The notes: generated from the letters alone by a model not told the origin. Positions 24,935 to 34,247 are shown, counted from the stretch's first letter. The stretch is DNA of 64,000 nt from Oscillospiraceae bacterium (GCA_024404875.1 JAKSPK010000007.1:1-64000), one strand, 5' to 3'. Numbers and translations: made by a program.

Positions 24935-25870
24935 ATGCATGAGATCCTGCTCAGTGATCTGAATGAACATTTGCTGGAAAATCCGGAAATGGCCGTCATT
25001 GATGCGGAAGCAGCATATGACCGGAGAATACGGGATATCGCGGACAGCATCTGCCGTCATGCAGCAGAACGCCCGATTGTGCTGATCGCCGGGCCTTCGG
25101 GCTCCGGAAAGACATCGACAGCTTGCCGCATTGAACAGATTCTGGATGCTGCGGGCTTTGAATCGCACACGCTTTCCATGGACGATTACTATGCGGATGG
25201 CGCACGCAACACGGATATTGTCGATCAGTTCGGCAATCCGGATTATGAGTCACCGCTGCGGCTGGATACCGACCTGCTCTATACGCAGCTCTCGCAGCTT
25301 GCCCGCGGAGAAGCAGTTGAGCTGCCGGAGTTTGATTTTGCCGAGCAGAAGCAGAAAAAATCCGGCAGAGTACTGAAGCGACGCCCGAATGAGCTGATTA
25401 TCATGGAGGGCATCCACGCGCTGAACCCGGAGGTCACAGGCGAAACGCATGAGATTGCGAACCGCATTTATCTCAGCGTCCGCACACGCATCATGATGGG
25501 CGAGGAGCGTCTGCATCCGTCGCTGATCCGCTTTGCGCGGCGGCTGATCCGCGACCGCCGTTCCCGCGGCAGAACGCCGGAGGAATCCTTCGGGATGCTC
25601 AGCAGCATCTCCCGCGGCGAGAATATGTACATCATGCCCTATAAGCATCTTGCTGATTATGAGCTGGATACATTTATGGAGTATGAGCTTTCGGCATATA
25701 AGCCTTTTCTGCTGGAAAATGTCCGGACACTTGCAGAGAACGCTGCGCCGGAGACTGGCATCACGCTGCTGCTGAATTGTCTGGAAGCACTGACACCGCT
25801 GGACTGCGATCTCATTCCGGAGCAATCGTTGATCCGCGAATTTGTCGGCGGATCGTTATTTACAAAATGA
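24935..25870 (+). CDS. Uridine kinase-like P-loop nucleoside kinase
   Basis: 311 residues; AAGGAGG precedes ATG 24935. Walker A is GPSGSGKT at residues 53-60. Other family stretches are LSMDDYYADG (substrate Asp), the hydrophobic strand LIIMEGIHALNP and a lid-like RRLIRDRRSRG basic segment. The pattern fits the phosphoribulokinase/uridine kinase family, in the subgroup found beside replication or tRNA genes in Clostridia. The N-terminus is longer than in plain uridine kinase and seems to be a partial copy of a domain seen in threonyl-tRNA synthetase-like kinases; this last point is tentative. The stop overlaps the next start (ATGA). Confidence 0.82.
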   Translation: MHEILLSDLNEHLLENPEMAVIDAEAAYDRRIRDIADSICRHAAERPIVLIAGPSGSGKTSTACRIEQILDAAGFESHTLSMDDYYADGARNTDIVDQFGNPDYESPLRLDTDLLYTQLSQLARGEAVELPEFDFAEQKQKKSGRVLKRRPNELIIMEGIHALNPEVTGETHEIANRIYLSVRTRIMMGEERLHPSLIRFARRLIRDRRSRGRTPEESFGMLSSISRGENMYIMPYKHLADYELDTFMEYELSAYKPFLLENVRTLAENAAPETGITLLLNCLEALTPLDCDLIPEQSLIREFVGGSLFTK

Positions 25871-26382
25871 GTACGCCGTTTGCTGTCTGCATATCCGGCC
25901 ACCGTCCCGAAAAGCTGCCGCAGGGCAATGCACTGCGCATCATCCAGAGCCTGCTCTATCAGGAAATCGGCAGCGCGATCGACGACGGCGCGGCAGTCTT
26001 TTATACCGGTATGGCACGGGGAACGGATCTCTGGGCTGCGGAAATGATTCTGCAGTTCCGGCAGACCTGCCCGCAGATCCGGCTGGTCTGCGTGCTGCCG
26101 TTTGCGGAAAGCGTCAGCAGACTGCGCAGTGTCGAGCGCTATCAGGCGATGACACTGATGAATGCCGCCGATGAGACGGTCACGCTCAGCGAGCATTATT
26201 ATCCGGGCTGTTACCGTGCGCGGAATGCGTATATGGTTTCGCGCAGCCAGCGGTTGATCGCCGTAGCTGCGGATCCGGCGTCCGGCACAGGGCAGACGAT
26301 CCGCATGGCCGAGAGAAATGGGCTGGAGGTCCGGCTCATCTCGCTGGCGCAGTCGGCACGATATCAAAACCCGGAAGCATAA
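25867..26382 (+). CDS. SLOG/DUF1273-like protein
   Basis: 171 residues; ATG 25867 overlaps the kinase stop by 4 bases. The opening CISGHRPEKLP, then FYTGMARGTDLWAAE and the central VCVLPFAE stretch match the DUF1273/YpsA branch of the SLOG (Rossmann-like nucleotide-binding) superfamily. YpsA-type proteins are thought to bind nucleotide-derived ligands; in Bacillus one affects cell division. The function here is not known. Translationally coupled to the nucleoside kinase. Confidence 0.82.
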   Translation: MSTPFAVCISGHRPEKLPQGNALRIIQSLLYQEIGSAIDDGAAVFYTGMARGTDLWAAEMILQFRQTCPQIRLVCVLPFAESVSRLRSVERYQAMTLMNAADETVTLSEHYYPGCYRARNAYMVSRSQRLIAVAADPASGTGQTIRMAERNGLEVRLISLAQSARYQNPEA

Positions 26383-26450
26383 ATCTGACTAGAGGAAAGG
26401 AGCAGCAGCTTGTATGCGGCAAATCAAGCCGGATACGCTGCAAAGAGAAC

Positions 26451-27524
26451 ATGGCAACTACCACAATTCGCCGCCGCCGGCGTGGGCCGAAGGCGGGCAC
26501 AACCGCGATCCCGTTCCTGATTACCGTTCTGATCTCGATGTTTCTGTTCGGCGGAGTCGCACTGTATTTCTATAATAAACTGACCGCGAAGAACAACGAG
26601 CTTCAGCCGATGCAGAGTGCTGTAAACGGCATTTCGGACAGCGATATCAACACGATCCTGTTTGTTCTGGATCCGGATGAGCCGGATCGGAAGAACGCCG
26701 TCATGATGCTGCGTTTTGATCCGGTGCGCAAGAATATTTTCTGCATCGGTATCCCGATTGACCTTCAGGTCGTCTATCAGGGCAAGGGCATGACCATTGA
26801 TACCTGCTATGTCAATCACGGCATGGAAGCGACAAAGAGTGCGGTCGCAGAGCTGATGGATCAGCCGATTGATCGTTATATCCAGCTCAACAGCGACGGC
26901 TTCCAGAAGCTTGTCAATATCATCGGCAATGTTACCTACCGCATCCCGGTGCGCGATCAGGGACTGAAACCCTCGGATGCAGAGGTTACGCTTGATAACT
27001 CGCAGTTCGAGACGATGCTGACCAGTTTGAACTATTCTAACGAGGAAGAGCGCGGTAATGTCATCGGCACATCGGTCTCGCAGCTTCTGAATCAGTGCAT
27101 CGGCGGCGAGGAGTATGCCCATACCCGCGGTGAAACAGACGGCGGTGCGCGTATCGCCCGCAATCTCGACGGCTATTTCAGCTCCGTCATCAACGCAGTT
27201 AATACCGATATCACGATGAAAGACTTCACCGATCACCGTCATGCGATCCGTTATGTATTTGAATATGCGCAGGCACCGGCACGCGGCATGGGCGTAATCT
27301 GCGATACCGCAGAGGACGGCACCGTCAAGCCGAACCCTGTCTATCTGGAGAATCTGAAGATTACGCTTTTTGAGGTCGCAGTTACCGGAAACGGCAGCGC
27401 GATCCCGACCGACAGCAATGCGGAGAACAGCGGAGCCGCTGCGGGCAGTACGACAGTACCGGCTGCTTCCGCACCTGCAGCGACGCTGCCGGCAGAACAG
27501 CCCGCGCAGACTGAACAGCCATAA
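26451..27524 (+). CDS. LytR-CpsA-Psr (LCP) family membrane protein
   Basis: 357 residues. A basic start (RRRRRGPK) and one membrane helix (about residues 17-41) place the rest outside the cell. The LCP core is recognisable: NTILFVLDPDEPDRKNAVMM, IPIDLQVVYQGKG, YVNHGMEATKSAVAEL and a late Arg-bearing GGARIARNLDGYF. It is more divergent than standard LCP ligases, which attach teichoic acid or capsule polymers to peptidoglycan. The last ~50 residues are an Ala/Pro/Thr-rich tail. The ribosome site before ATG 26451 is weak; no better in-frame start was found. A gene-poor gap of 325 bases follows, holding a weak GCTGCGG/CCGCAGC hairpin (27704-27729) and the next promoter. Confidence 0.78.
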   Translation: MATTTIRRRRRGPKAGTTAIPFLITVLISMFLFGGVALYFYNKLTAKNNELQPMQSAVNGISDSDINTILFVLDPDEPDRKNAVMMLRFDPVRKNIFCIGIPIDLQVVYQGKGMTIDTCYVNHGMEATKSAVAELMDQPIDRYIQLNSDGFQKLVNIIGNVTYRIPVRDQGLKPSDAEVTLDNSQFETMLTSLNYSNEEERGNVIGTSVSQLLNQCIGGEEYAHTRGETDGGARIARNLDGYFSSVINAVNTDITMKDFTDHRHAIRYVFEYAQAPARGMGVICDTAEDGTVKPNPVYLENLKITLFEVAVTGNGSAIPTDSNAENSGAAAGSTTVPAASAPAATLPAEQPAQTEQP

Positions 27525-27788
27525 GGAAAGACATCATGTGAAACAGGCTGCCGCTGTGACGGCTGCACCGGAACAGCATGAGACCGCCATCGCAGAAGCA
27601 TTCTCTCGCGTGGAATCCGGTCTATGCAGAAAAGCTGAACTTATCACCGTCCGGAGGATTTCGGACTGCTGATATTCGGGTGATTCATAATCAGAAAGAA
27701 ATGGCTGCGGTGACGGAATGTGCCGCAGCTGTTTTATCGCCCACCGGTTTGGCGGCACATTTGCCTGAATGAAATTTCACTGAATCCA

Positions 27789-27817
27789 TTGCACTTTTTG
27801 CCGTAATATGGTATAAT
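27789..27817 (+). promoter_or_regulatory. Promoter upstream of an unknown gene and whiA
   Basis: TTGCAC, 17-base spacer, TATAAT. The stretch ATCCATTGCACTTTTTGCCG to TATAAT (27784-27817) closely matches the promoter end of the 96-bp repeat. Confidence 0.82.
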
Positions 27818-27849
27818 AATATGAAAGAAACGATCCGGAGGGATGATAT

Positions 27850-28710
27850 ATGGCAATGGGCATACAGCCTGCAGAGCTGATCGCTGGTTACTGCGATCTC
27901 GATCTGCTGAAATCATCGCTGCATTCACAGAACAGCAGCGCTGTCCAAAAGGAAATTGACCGGGCTATGCGCGGCTTCCTTGCAGAGAAACCTGATGACG
28001 AAACACTTTCACTGCTGGTCAACTGTCTGTTTGTTGTGCTGCAGTACGATGTGTTTTTTGATTTTCTGAACCGCCGCGGTCTGACGCTCGGTGAGACGCA
28101 TTCTGCGCGTGCCGCGATGCGGAAGGACTGGTCGCTCCGACAAAACGGCGCCCCACTGTCCGATGGACAGTGGCTCAGCGAGAATGACGAAGCGAAGAAA
28201 CAGCAGGTCTTTGAAGCGATTGCGTCGCTGCATTTGACTGCTGATGATTTTGACGAAATCCCCGCGCCGGAGATGAAGGAGCCGAAATGGCAGAAGAAAA
28301 CCTACGGTGATTTCGAGCTGGTGACAATCGCCGATGCGGAAATCACCGATGACGGCGGTCTTTTCGCCGCGCCGGATCCGGTTGGACGGGATTTTGTGCT
28401 GCACGATGCGGATGGTGTGACTTATTATCTGTATCATGTCCGGAAATCGGATATTCCCGGGAATATAGACATGGAGGACGGCCGGCTTTATACGGCGGAT
28501 GGCCGCATTGACGGCTATACCGGAGAGCAGCTCCGCGAGATCGAATTTGAGATCTATGACGGCGGCGTGATCTTTACTTACACGACTGACGGTGTGGACG
28601 ATTCCGCTGCGGAGCGTGATCCGCGCTGGATGCCCTATGAAATCTGGGTGCAGGGGCGCATTGCGAAGCGCCGCGCACAGCAGGCAGCATTTCTCGCACA
28701 GTATCTTTGA
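27850..28710 (+). CDS. Protein of unknown function
   Basis: 286 residues, not recognised. CCGGAGGGATGATAT precedes ATG 27850. No signal peptide or membrane helix. The N-terminal ~110 residues look helical; the C-terminal half (from about 150) is rich in Asp, Gly, Tyr and beta-prone, with a DMEDGRLYTADGRIDGYTG stretch. It ends in a basic helix (RIAKRRAQQAAFLAQYL). The promoter is the repeat-like one at 27789. The next gene, whiA, starts 23 bases after its stop, so the two are probably co-transcribed. This could make it a partner in the same cell-cycle or sporulation setting, but I have no family match. Confidence 0.75.
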   Translation: MAMGIQPAELIAGYCDLDLLKSSLHSQNSSAVQKEIDRAMRGFLAEKPDDETLSLLVNCLFVVLQYDVFFDFLNRRGLTLGETHSARAAMRKDWSLRQNGAPLSDGQWLSENDEAKKQQVFEAIASLHLTADDFDEIPAPEMKEPKWQKKTYGDFELVTIADAEITDDGGLFAAPDPVGRDFVLHDADGVTYYLYHVRKSDIPGNIDMEDGRLYTADGRIDGYTGEQLREIEFEIYDGGVIFTYTTDGVDDSAAERDPRWMPYEIWVQGRIAKRRAQQAAFLAQYL

Positions 28711-28733
28711 GTTCTCGGAAAGGGGAGACTTGT

Positions 28734-29651
28734 ATGGCATCCTTTTCCAATCAGGTCAAATCGGAGATCTGCGGGAGCATCCGCAAGGCGGCGGACTGCC
28801 GGGCGTTTCTGGCGGGCGCACTGCTTGCGGTCCGGCGATTCACGGCGGATGAGATCGTTCTGCAGACGGAGTGCGAGGCATTTGCCGGACTGCTGCCGCA
28901 GCTGATCCGGACTGCCGCACCGAAGCTTCGGTATGATACGGAATTCCGCCGGCGTGTCGGCAAACAGGCGGTCTGGTGCTTCAGCTTCGGCAAAGCGGAG
29001 ACAAATGCGCTGGCGGCAGCGCTGCATCTGGATCCGGCAGACCGTGCCGCCGGTCTGAAAGCATATGACGGTGCCGCTGCAAAGACCGCCGCGGGAATAT
29101 TTGTCATGAGCGGGAGCATGACCGATCCGGAACGGGCGTATCATCTGGAAATGGTTATGCCGGATATGGCGTTCGGCAATGCACTGCGGGAGATCTTCAA
29201 GGAGCTGCCGGGTATCATATTGAAATCGACAACGCGCAAGGGCGACATGATCCTGTATCTCAAGCAGAATATGCAGATCTGCGATGCGCTGACCTTTTTC
29301 GGCGCGAAGAATGCTTCAATGTCGCTTGCGGAGCAGCAGGTATACAAGAGCATTCGCAGTCAGACGAATCGCCGCCTGAACTGTGACCTTGCGAACATCG
29401 ACAAATCGGTGATCGCGGGGGAGCAGCAGATCGCGGATATCCGGCTGATACAGGAGACCGTGGGATTTTCGGCGCTGCCGGAAAACCTGCGGGAGATAGC
29501 AACTTTGCGGCTGGCGGATCCGGAGGCAAGCCTCAGAGAGCTGGGAACGCAGTGCCGGCCGCCGCTGTCGCGGTCGGGCGTCAATCACCGGCTGCAAAAG
29601 ATTTCAGCGATCGCAGAGCAGCTCAAAAAAAGCAATAATAGTCAGTCATGA
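28734..29651 (+). CDS. whiA: WhiA-family DNA-binding regulator
   Basis: 305 residues. ATG 28734 has AAAGGGGAG upstream; the earlier start at 28707 is rejected. Two LAGLIDADG-like halves come first: the family opening SFSNQVKSEIC, AFLAGALL, and the second part FKELPGIILKSTTRKG. The C-terminal helix-turn-helix follows (ETVGFSALPENLREIATLRL, then LRELGTQCRPPLSRSGVNHR), with the family motif SGVNHRLQKI. WhiA is a sporulation regulator in Streptomyces and a conserved cell-division or chromosome-linked factor in Firmicutes. The usual Firmicute neighbours rapZ and yvcK are not in view here. Confidence 0.93.
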   Translation: MASFSNQVKSEICGSIRKAADCRAFLAGALLAVRRFTADEIVLQTECEAFAGLLPQLIRTAAPKLRYDTEFRRRVGKQAVWCFSFGKAETNALAAALHLDPADRAAGLKAYDGAAAKTAAGIFVMSGSMTDPERAYHLEMVMPDMAFGNALREIFKELPGIILKSTTRKGDMILYLKQNMQICDALTFFGAKNASMSLAEQQVYKSIRSQTNRRLNCDLANIDKSVIAGEQQIADIRLIQETVGFSALPENLREIATLRLADPEASLRELGTQCRPPLSRSGVNHRLQKISAIAEQLKKSNNSQS

Positions 29652-29724
29652 CTTATTCGGCCGATAACATTTTTGCTGTGAGATATGATCCACAGCGAAT
29701 CATTAAATAAAAGGAATGATACAA

Positions 29725-30960
29725 ATGCAAATTTCAAAAGAACAGCTTTTACTCGTCAATGACCGGATTCAGATGCTCCTGAAATCCGGCAGCTTCTATG
29801 GCAGGAAGCTTGCAGAAGCGGGAATTACGTCGGTCAGCTCGCCGGAGGATTTCTGCAAACTGCCGTTTTCTGAAAAGAACGATCTTCGCGAAGCCTATCC
29901 GCTTGGCCTGATGACCGCGCCGGAGGAGGAGATCGTTCGCATTCATTCTTCGTCCGGCACGACCGGAACGCCGGTCATTATTCCCTATACGCAGAAGGAT
30001 GTTGACGACTGGGCGGTGATGTTTGCACGCTGCTATGAGGTTGCCGGCATCACGAAGAAGGACCGCATCCATATCACCCCGGGCTACGGTCTCTGGACGG
30101 CGGGCATCGGCTTCCAGCTCGGCTGCGAAAAGCTTGGTGCAATGGCGATCCCGATGGGCCCCGGCAATACCGATAAGCAGCTCGAAATGATGCAGTCGCT
30201 CGGCAGCACAGTGCTCTGCTCGACTTCCTCATATGCGCTCCTGCTGACTGAGGAGATCGAGAAGCGCGGCATTCGCGATAAGATCAAACTGAAAAAGGGC
30301 GTCATCGGATCGGAGCGCTGGAGCGATAAGATGCGTGCACGCATTCATGACGGCCTCGGCATCGAGCTTTACGATATCTACGGCCTGACCGAGATCTATG
30401 GTCCCGGCATCGGCATCAACTGCGAGCACAATACCGGTATGCATATCTGGGATGATTTCCTTTATTTGGAGATCATTGATCCGCAGACCGGCGAGCCTGT
30501 TCCGGACGGTGAGTTCGGTGAGATCGTCATCACGACGCTCGTGAAGGAGGGCGCACCGCTGATCCGATACCGGACACATGATCTTTCACGCATCATCCCC
30601 GGCAAATGTCCGTGCGGACGGCATTATCCGCGTATTGATGTTATTCAGGGACGCACCGATGATATGATGAAAATTAAGGGCGTCAATGTATTCCCAAGGC
30701 AGATTGAGGAGGTGCTCGCGAATTTCCCGGAGATCTCCAGCGAGTATCAGATTCGCATTTCGCATCTCGACGGCAAGGATACCATGCGTATTTATGTCGA
30801 GACGAACGGCAGCGTGGATTTCAATGTCCTCAGCAGGCGTATTGCGGAGCAGGTCAAGAGCCGCATCGGTTTCACCCCGATTGTCAAGGTCGTAGAAATC
30901 GGCGTTCTGCCGCGAAGTATGAAGAAGACCGCGCGTGTCATCGACGAGCGCTATGACTGA
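29725..30960 (+). CDS. paaK: Phenylacetate-CoA ligase-like AMP-forming ligase
   Basis: 411 residues. ATG 29725 is chosen since AAAAGGA is 9 bases upstream; the ATG at 29716 is too close. Adenylation motifs are clear: SSSGTTGTP (phosphate loop), YGLTEIYGPG and the YRTHDLS segment, then a C-terminal domain beginning GRTDDMMKIKGVNVFP with the catalytic-lysine region. This is the PaaK branch. It activates aryl acids, such as phenylacetate or indoleacetate, to CoA thioesters; in anaerobes it is often paired with indolepyruvate oxidoreductase, not present here. Likely a single-gene unit. A CGCACCGC/GCGGTGCG hairpin lies after the stop (30974-31004). Confidence 0.88.
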   Translation: MQISKEQLLLVNDRIQMLLKSGSFYGRKLAEAGITSVSSPEDFCKLPFSEKNDLREAYPLGLMTAPEEEIVRIHSSSGTTGTPVIIPYTQKDVDDWAVMFARCYEVAGITKKDRIHITPGYGLWTAGIGFQLGCEKLGAMAIPMGPGNTDKQLEMMQSLGSTVLCSTSSYALLLTEEIEKRGIRDKIKLKKGVIGSERWSDKMRARIHDGLGIELYDIYGLTEIYGPGIGINCEHNTGMHIWDDFLYLEIIDPQTGEPVPDGEFGEIVITTLVKEGAPLIRYRTHDLSRIIPGKCPCGRHYPRIDVIQGRTDDMMKIKGVNVFPRQIEEVLANFPEISSEYQIRISHLDGKDTMRIYVETNGSVDFNVLSRRIAEQVKSRIGFTPIVKVVEIGVLPRSMKKTARVIDERYD

Positions 30961-31028
30961 TTTCTGCATTTCGCGCACCGCTGCATCATGAATGCGGCGG
31001 TGCGTTTCGGGCTTTTTCGGCAAACCTC

Positions 31029-31057
31029 TTGCAATTCAGACTAAAATATGATATGAT
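31029..31057 (+). promoter_or_regulatory. Promoter of a lipoprotein gene
   Basis: TTGCAA, 17-base spacer, TATGAT. Confidence 0.72.
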
Positions 31058-31106
31058 GATAGAGCGGCGGCCCAAAAGGCTGCCTGATCAAAAGGGGGCG
31101 AATCAC

Positions 31107-31874
31107 ATGAACCATACAAAACGGCGTGCATTGCTCTGCGCTGCACTGATGCTTGGTGCGCTGACAGCATGTACGAGCACGCGTTCCGGCGGCACTGCTG
31201 ATATCAAGGAGATGTCCTCTGCGGCGGAATCGTCTGTGGAAACGACTGCGCCGGAATCTGCTGCGGAAGAAACAGAGGTTACAACCGAAGCGACAACTGT
31301 TACTGAAGCGGAAACGACCGAAGCCGCGGCGGAGACGACTGCGGAAGCAAGTCAGTCTGATGAGAGCAGTGTGCAGTCCGACAGCAGCGTGAAGCTGACG
31401 CATATTACTGAAGGCGGCGAGGGGCTCGGCGTATTCGCGGCGGAAAGCGATGGCATCCGCGGCGAGGAGATGACAGCCGGCTCGGAATATAAAAACTGGA
31501 AGCTGGAATCGTGGTCGGGTACGCCGGAGGATTTTACGGCAACTTTCGTCTGTACAGACAGCGCGGGCTTTTCCGTCAACGGCACGGTCGAGGTACTGCC
31601 GTCAGGCGACAAGGATGCACCGGGTAAAATGGATTTCCATTCGGATGATGTAGATGCATTCCCGCGTTTCATGGAAGATAACCGCGGCGAGGATCGCAAG
31701 GCGAAATTTGTGATCGAGAATTCAAGCGAGGTTTATAAGATGCTCGGCAAGGAGGATCCGCCTGCGGAGAATGCCTTCGCGGTCTCGGTAACGATCAGTA
31801 CCGTGACGGTGCGCTACACTTCAGATGGCAGCGCGCGTGACACGGTTAAGGTCACGGCGGCATCAAACCGCTGA
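31107..31874 (+). CDS. Lipoprotein of unknown function with Thr/Glu-rich linker
   Basis: 255 residues. AAAGGGGG precedes ATG 31107; the upstream frame overlaps the promoter. The lipobox is LTAC at residues 19-22, so it is tethered at the membrane outer face. Residues ~35-95 are a Glu/Thr/Ala-rich disordered linker. The rest (about 105-255) is a globular domain I do not recognise. No catalytic motif stands out. The next gene, 127 bases on, is also a lipoprotein but with a GH5 domain; the two may form one cell-surface set. That 127-base gap shows no structure. Confidence 0.8.
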   Translation: MNHTKRRALLCAALMLGALTACTSTRSGGTADIKEMSSAAESSVETTAPESAAEETEVTTEATTVTEAETTEAAAETTAEASQSDESSVQSDSSVKLTHITEGGEGLGVFAAESDGIRGEEMTAGSEYKNWKLESWSGTPEDFTATFVCTDSAGFSVNGTVEVLPSGDKDAPGKMDFHSDDVDAFPRFMEDNRGEDRKAKFVIENSSEVYKMLGKEDPPAENAFAVSVTISTVTVRYTSDGSARDTVKVTAASNR

Positions 31875-32001
31875 GATACACATCGCAGAGACAGTATCAG
31901 CGGACCACCGCAAACGGCGGAATACAAAATGTCAAGCGTACATTTTGAAATTGCGCGGAGTATATATACCGGTATTATTGATTTGAGAGGCAGGCAAAAG
32001 A

Positions 32002-33246
32002 ATGAATATTATGAAACGAGCGGCAGCGTTTGCAGCCGCAGCAATGATGGTACTTTGTGTGGGCTGCGGCAAGTCAAAGCTGCCTGAAACCAGCATTCCG
32101 GAGTATTCGATTCCGGAGAATATACTCGGAGAGGCGAGTGATCTTGTGCCGGATGTCAAGATCGATAAATATCAGGTGCCGGAGAATGAGGGCATGACAT
32201 TTGTCAAAAACATGAAGCTCGGTTGGAATCTCGGCAACACCTTCGACGCAACGAATGTCAATAACATCAGCGCGGAGAATGAGCTGGATTATGAGCAGGC
32301 GTGGTGCGGCAAGACCACGACGATTGAAATGCTTGCCGCGATCAAGGGCGCAGGCTTCCAGACGATCCGTATTCCGGTCTCGTGGCATAATCATGTGGAC
32401 GAGAATTTCAAGATCTCCGAAAAATGGATGACACGCGTCAAGGAGGTCGTGGACTGGGCTAAGGACATGGGGTTCTATGTCATCCTCAATACGCATCATG
32501 ACAATGAGGAAGATTATTACTATCCGGATACCGAGCATATGGAAAGTTCGAAGAAGTATCTGACGTCAGTCTGGACACAGATCGCTGAGACATTCAAGGA
32601 TTATGATGATCATCTGCTGATCGAATCACTGAATGAGCCGCGTCTCGTCGGCACAAAATATGAGTGGTGGATCGACTCAAAGAACGAACAGTGCAAGGAT
32701 GCCGTCGACTGCATCAATACGCTGAACCAGATCTTTGTTGATACGGTGCGCGGCACGGGCGGCGGAAATGAGACACGCTGGCTCATGGTTCCGGGCTATG
32801 CGGCATCACCGGATGGCGCGGTCAATGAGGGCTTCGCAATGCCGAACGATCCGGCAGGGCATATGATCCTTTCCGTTCACGCATACAGACCGTATGACTT
32901 CGCGCTCAATAAAACCGGCACGGGCGATTGGTCAATTGATAATCCAAGCAATACCGGAGAGATCACGAACTTCATGGATCAGCTTTACGGCAAATTCATC
33001 CTCAAGGGTGTGCCTGTGCTGATCGGCGAATTCGGCGCGATGAACAAGGAAAATCTGGAGGAGCGCGTCGCATTTTCTGCATATTATACAGCAGCGGCGC
33101 GGGCACGCGGTATGTCCTGCGTCTGGTGGGACAACAATGCCTTTTCCGGCAGCGGTGAAAACTTTGGCCTGCTGTTCCGCGGCACCGCGAAATTCAACTA
33201 TCCGGAGATTGTTCAGGCACTCGTCAAGGGCAGCGAATACCAGTAA
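32002..33246 (+). CDS. GH5 endoglucanase-type lipoprotein
   Basis: 414 residues. GAGAGGCAGG precedes ATG 32002. The lipobox LCVGC (Cys near residue 22) indicates a cell-anchored enzyme. A short Pro/Glu linker leads to a GH5 domain at about 60-405: MKLGWNLGNTFDA opens the barrel, RIPVSWHNH follows, and the acid/base Glu212 lies in LNEPR. The nucleophile Glu343 lies in LIGEFG, and HAYRPYDF and CVWWDNN close the cleft. The start LGWNLGNTFDA is typical of the GH5_4 subfamily (beta-1,4-glucanase or xyloglucanase). No dockerin, so it acts at the cell rather than in a cellulosome-like complex. The next gene is a lipoprotein starting 19 bases after the stop. Confidence 0.93.
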   Translation: MNIMKRAAAFAAAAMMVLCVGCGKSKLPETSIPEYSIPENILGEASDLVPDVKIDKYQVPENEGMTFVKNMKLGWNLGNTFDATNVNNISAENELDYEQAWCGKTTTIEMLAAIKGAGFQTIRIPVSWHNHVDENFKISEKWMTRVKEVVDWAKDMGFYVILNTHHDNEEDYYYPDTEHMESSKKYLTSVWTQIAETFKDYDDHLLIESLNEPRLVGTKYEWWIDSKNEQCKDAVDCINTLNQIFVDTVRGTGGGNETRWLMVPGYAASPDGAVNEGFAMPNDPAGHMILSVHAYRPYDFALNKTGTGDWSIDNPSNTGEITNFMDQLYGKFILKGVPVLIGEFGAMNKENLEERVAFSAYYTAAARARGMSCVWWDNNAFSGSGENFGLLFRGTAKFNYPEIVQALVKGSEYQ

Positions 33247-33265
33247 ACTGAAGGGGGCAATCCGT

Positions 33266-34132
33266 ATGAAGGCGCTGTTTTGCACTGTACTGCTGGGACT
33301 GGGGATACTCGGTCTGTGCAGCTGCGCGGAGCAGAGTGAACCGGAGGAGACTGCAGTGACGACAACGGCAGTGACGACGGCGGGTACCAAAGCAACAACG
33401 ACAGTGACGACAACCGTGACAACAACAGCACCGCTTCCGAAGCATCGCATCGAAAAGAATATGCGTTTCAAAGTGGATGCGGATTCTGTCCGGCCTTGGG
33501 GCTGCACCGCAGAGCTGGAAAACAACAGCGATGAAAAGCGGGAGTATACCCGATCCTACCGGATCCTGGAGGCGGAAAGCGGCCGCGAATTCCCGCTCTG
33601 CGATGGATACGAGGAAGAAACAGGCAAGGCCTACGGCATTCAGCCGGAGGAAACTGCTGAACTGAATATCAAATGGGCGGATCGCTACGGTGATCTGCCG
33701 AGTGGAATATATCTGCTGGAAGTCGTTCTGGAGGATCCGGAGGACGAAGAACCGCTGGTCTGTCAGACGGAGATTAAGGTGACGGCGGAGGGCTATGTGC
33801 CTGTGCTGTATATTGCACCGGAGGATGTGAAGAATACCGGCGTGACGCTGACAATCGACAATCAGACGGATGTCGGACGGAGCTATGTTTTTGTGTACCG
33901 TCTCTATGATGAGGGGACAGAGCCGCATACCCTGCTTTTGCGGAAATTTGATTCGGAGGCACAGCTCAAAGCGAACAACTATGTTGCGCCCGGCGAAACG
34001 CTGAAGCTGACTTTCAAATGGGGCGATACCTACGGCGATCTGCTGGATGGACATTACCGAGTGGAGATCGAAATGCTGGCGGACGGCGACGGGCACGGCA
34101 AGACCTATCACGCGGATTTTGATATCGGATAA
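33266..34132 (+). CDS. Lipoprotein with two tandem Ig-like repeats
   Basis: 288 residues. GAAGGGGG precedes ATG 33266; the longer frame lies in the GH5 gene. The lipobox is LCSC near residues 17-20. A Thr/Val linker (about 28-55, VTTTVTTT) is followed by two similar beta-sandwich-like units of about 100 residues: the first ends in KWADRYGDLPSGIYLLEVVL, the second in KWGDTYGDLLDGHYRVEIEM, and both have a Tyr-Arg-rich middle (SYRILE and VYRLYD). No enzyme motif; likely a binding or structural partner of the GH5 lipoprotein. A hairpin lies after the stop at 34136-34164. Confidence 0.8.
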   Translation: MKALFCTVLLGLGILGLCSCAEQSEPEETAVTTTAVTTAGTKATTTVTTTVTTTAPLPKHRIEKNMRFKVDADSVRPWGCTAELENNSDEKREYTRSYRILEAESGREFPLCDGYEEETGKAYGIQPEETAELNIKWADRYGDLPSGIYLLEVVLEDPEDEEPLVCQTEIKVTAEGYVPVLYIAPEDVKNTGVTLTIDNQTDVGRSYVFVYRLYDEGTEPHTLLLRKFDSEAQLKANNYVAPGETLKLTFKWGDTYGDLLDGHYRVEIEMLADGDGHGKTYHADFDIG

Positions 34133-34135
34133 AAG

Positions 34136-34168
34136 AAAGGGGAGAGACATTGTCTCTCCCCTTTGTTC
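34136..34168 (+). terminator. Terminator after the lipoprotein gene
   Basis: AAAGGGGAGAGACA (34136-34149) pairs with TGTCTCTCCCCTTT (34151-34164). The T-tail is imperfect. Confidence 0.7.
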
Positions 34169-34215
34169 TGTTCATTGCTGAAACGGGCGTTTATGCAGAA
34201 GATATGCATATAAAT

Positions 34216-34247
34216 GAAAAGTCCCCCGAAAAATCGGAGGACTTTCA
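34216..34247 (-). terminator. Terminator of the tRNA-Thr gene
   Basis: On the minus strand, GAAAGTCCTCCGA pairs with TCGGGGGACTTTTC just 3' of the tRNA, ending in T residues. Confidence 0.75.

Noticed and set aside
33356..33432. ACA/ACG-rich runs in several genes as DNA repeats
   Set aside because: They encode Thr/Val linkers typical of secreted Ruminococcus-like proteins (also at 21940-22010, 35270-35410 and 37660-37720) and are explained by the protein.
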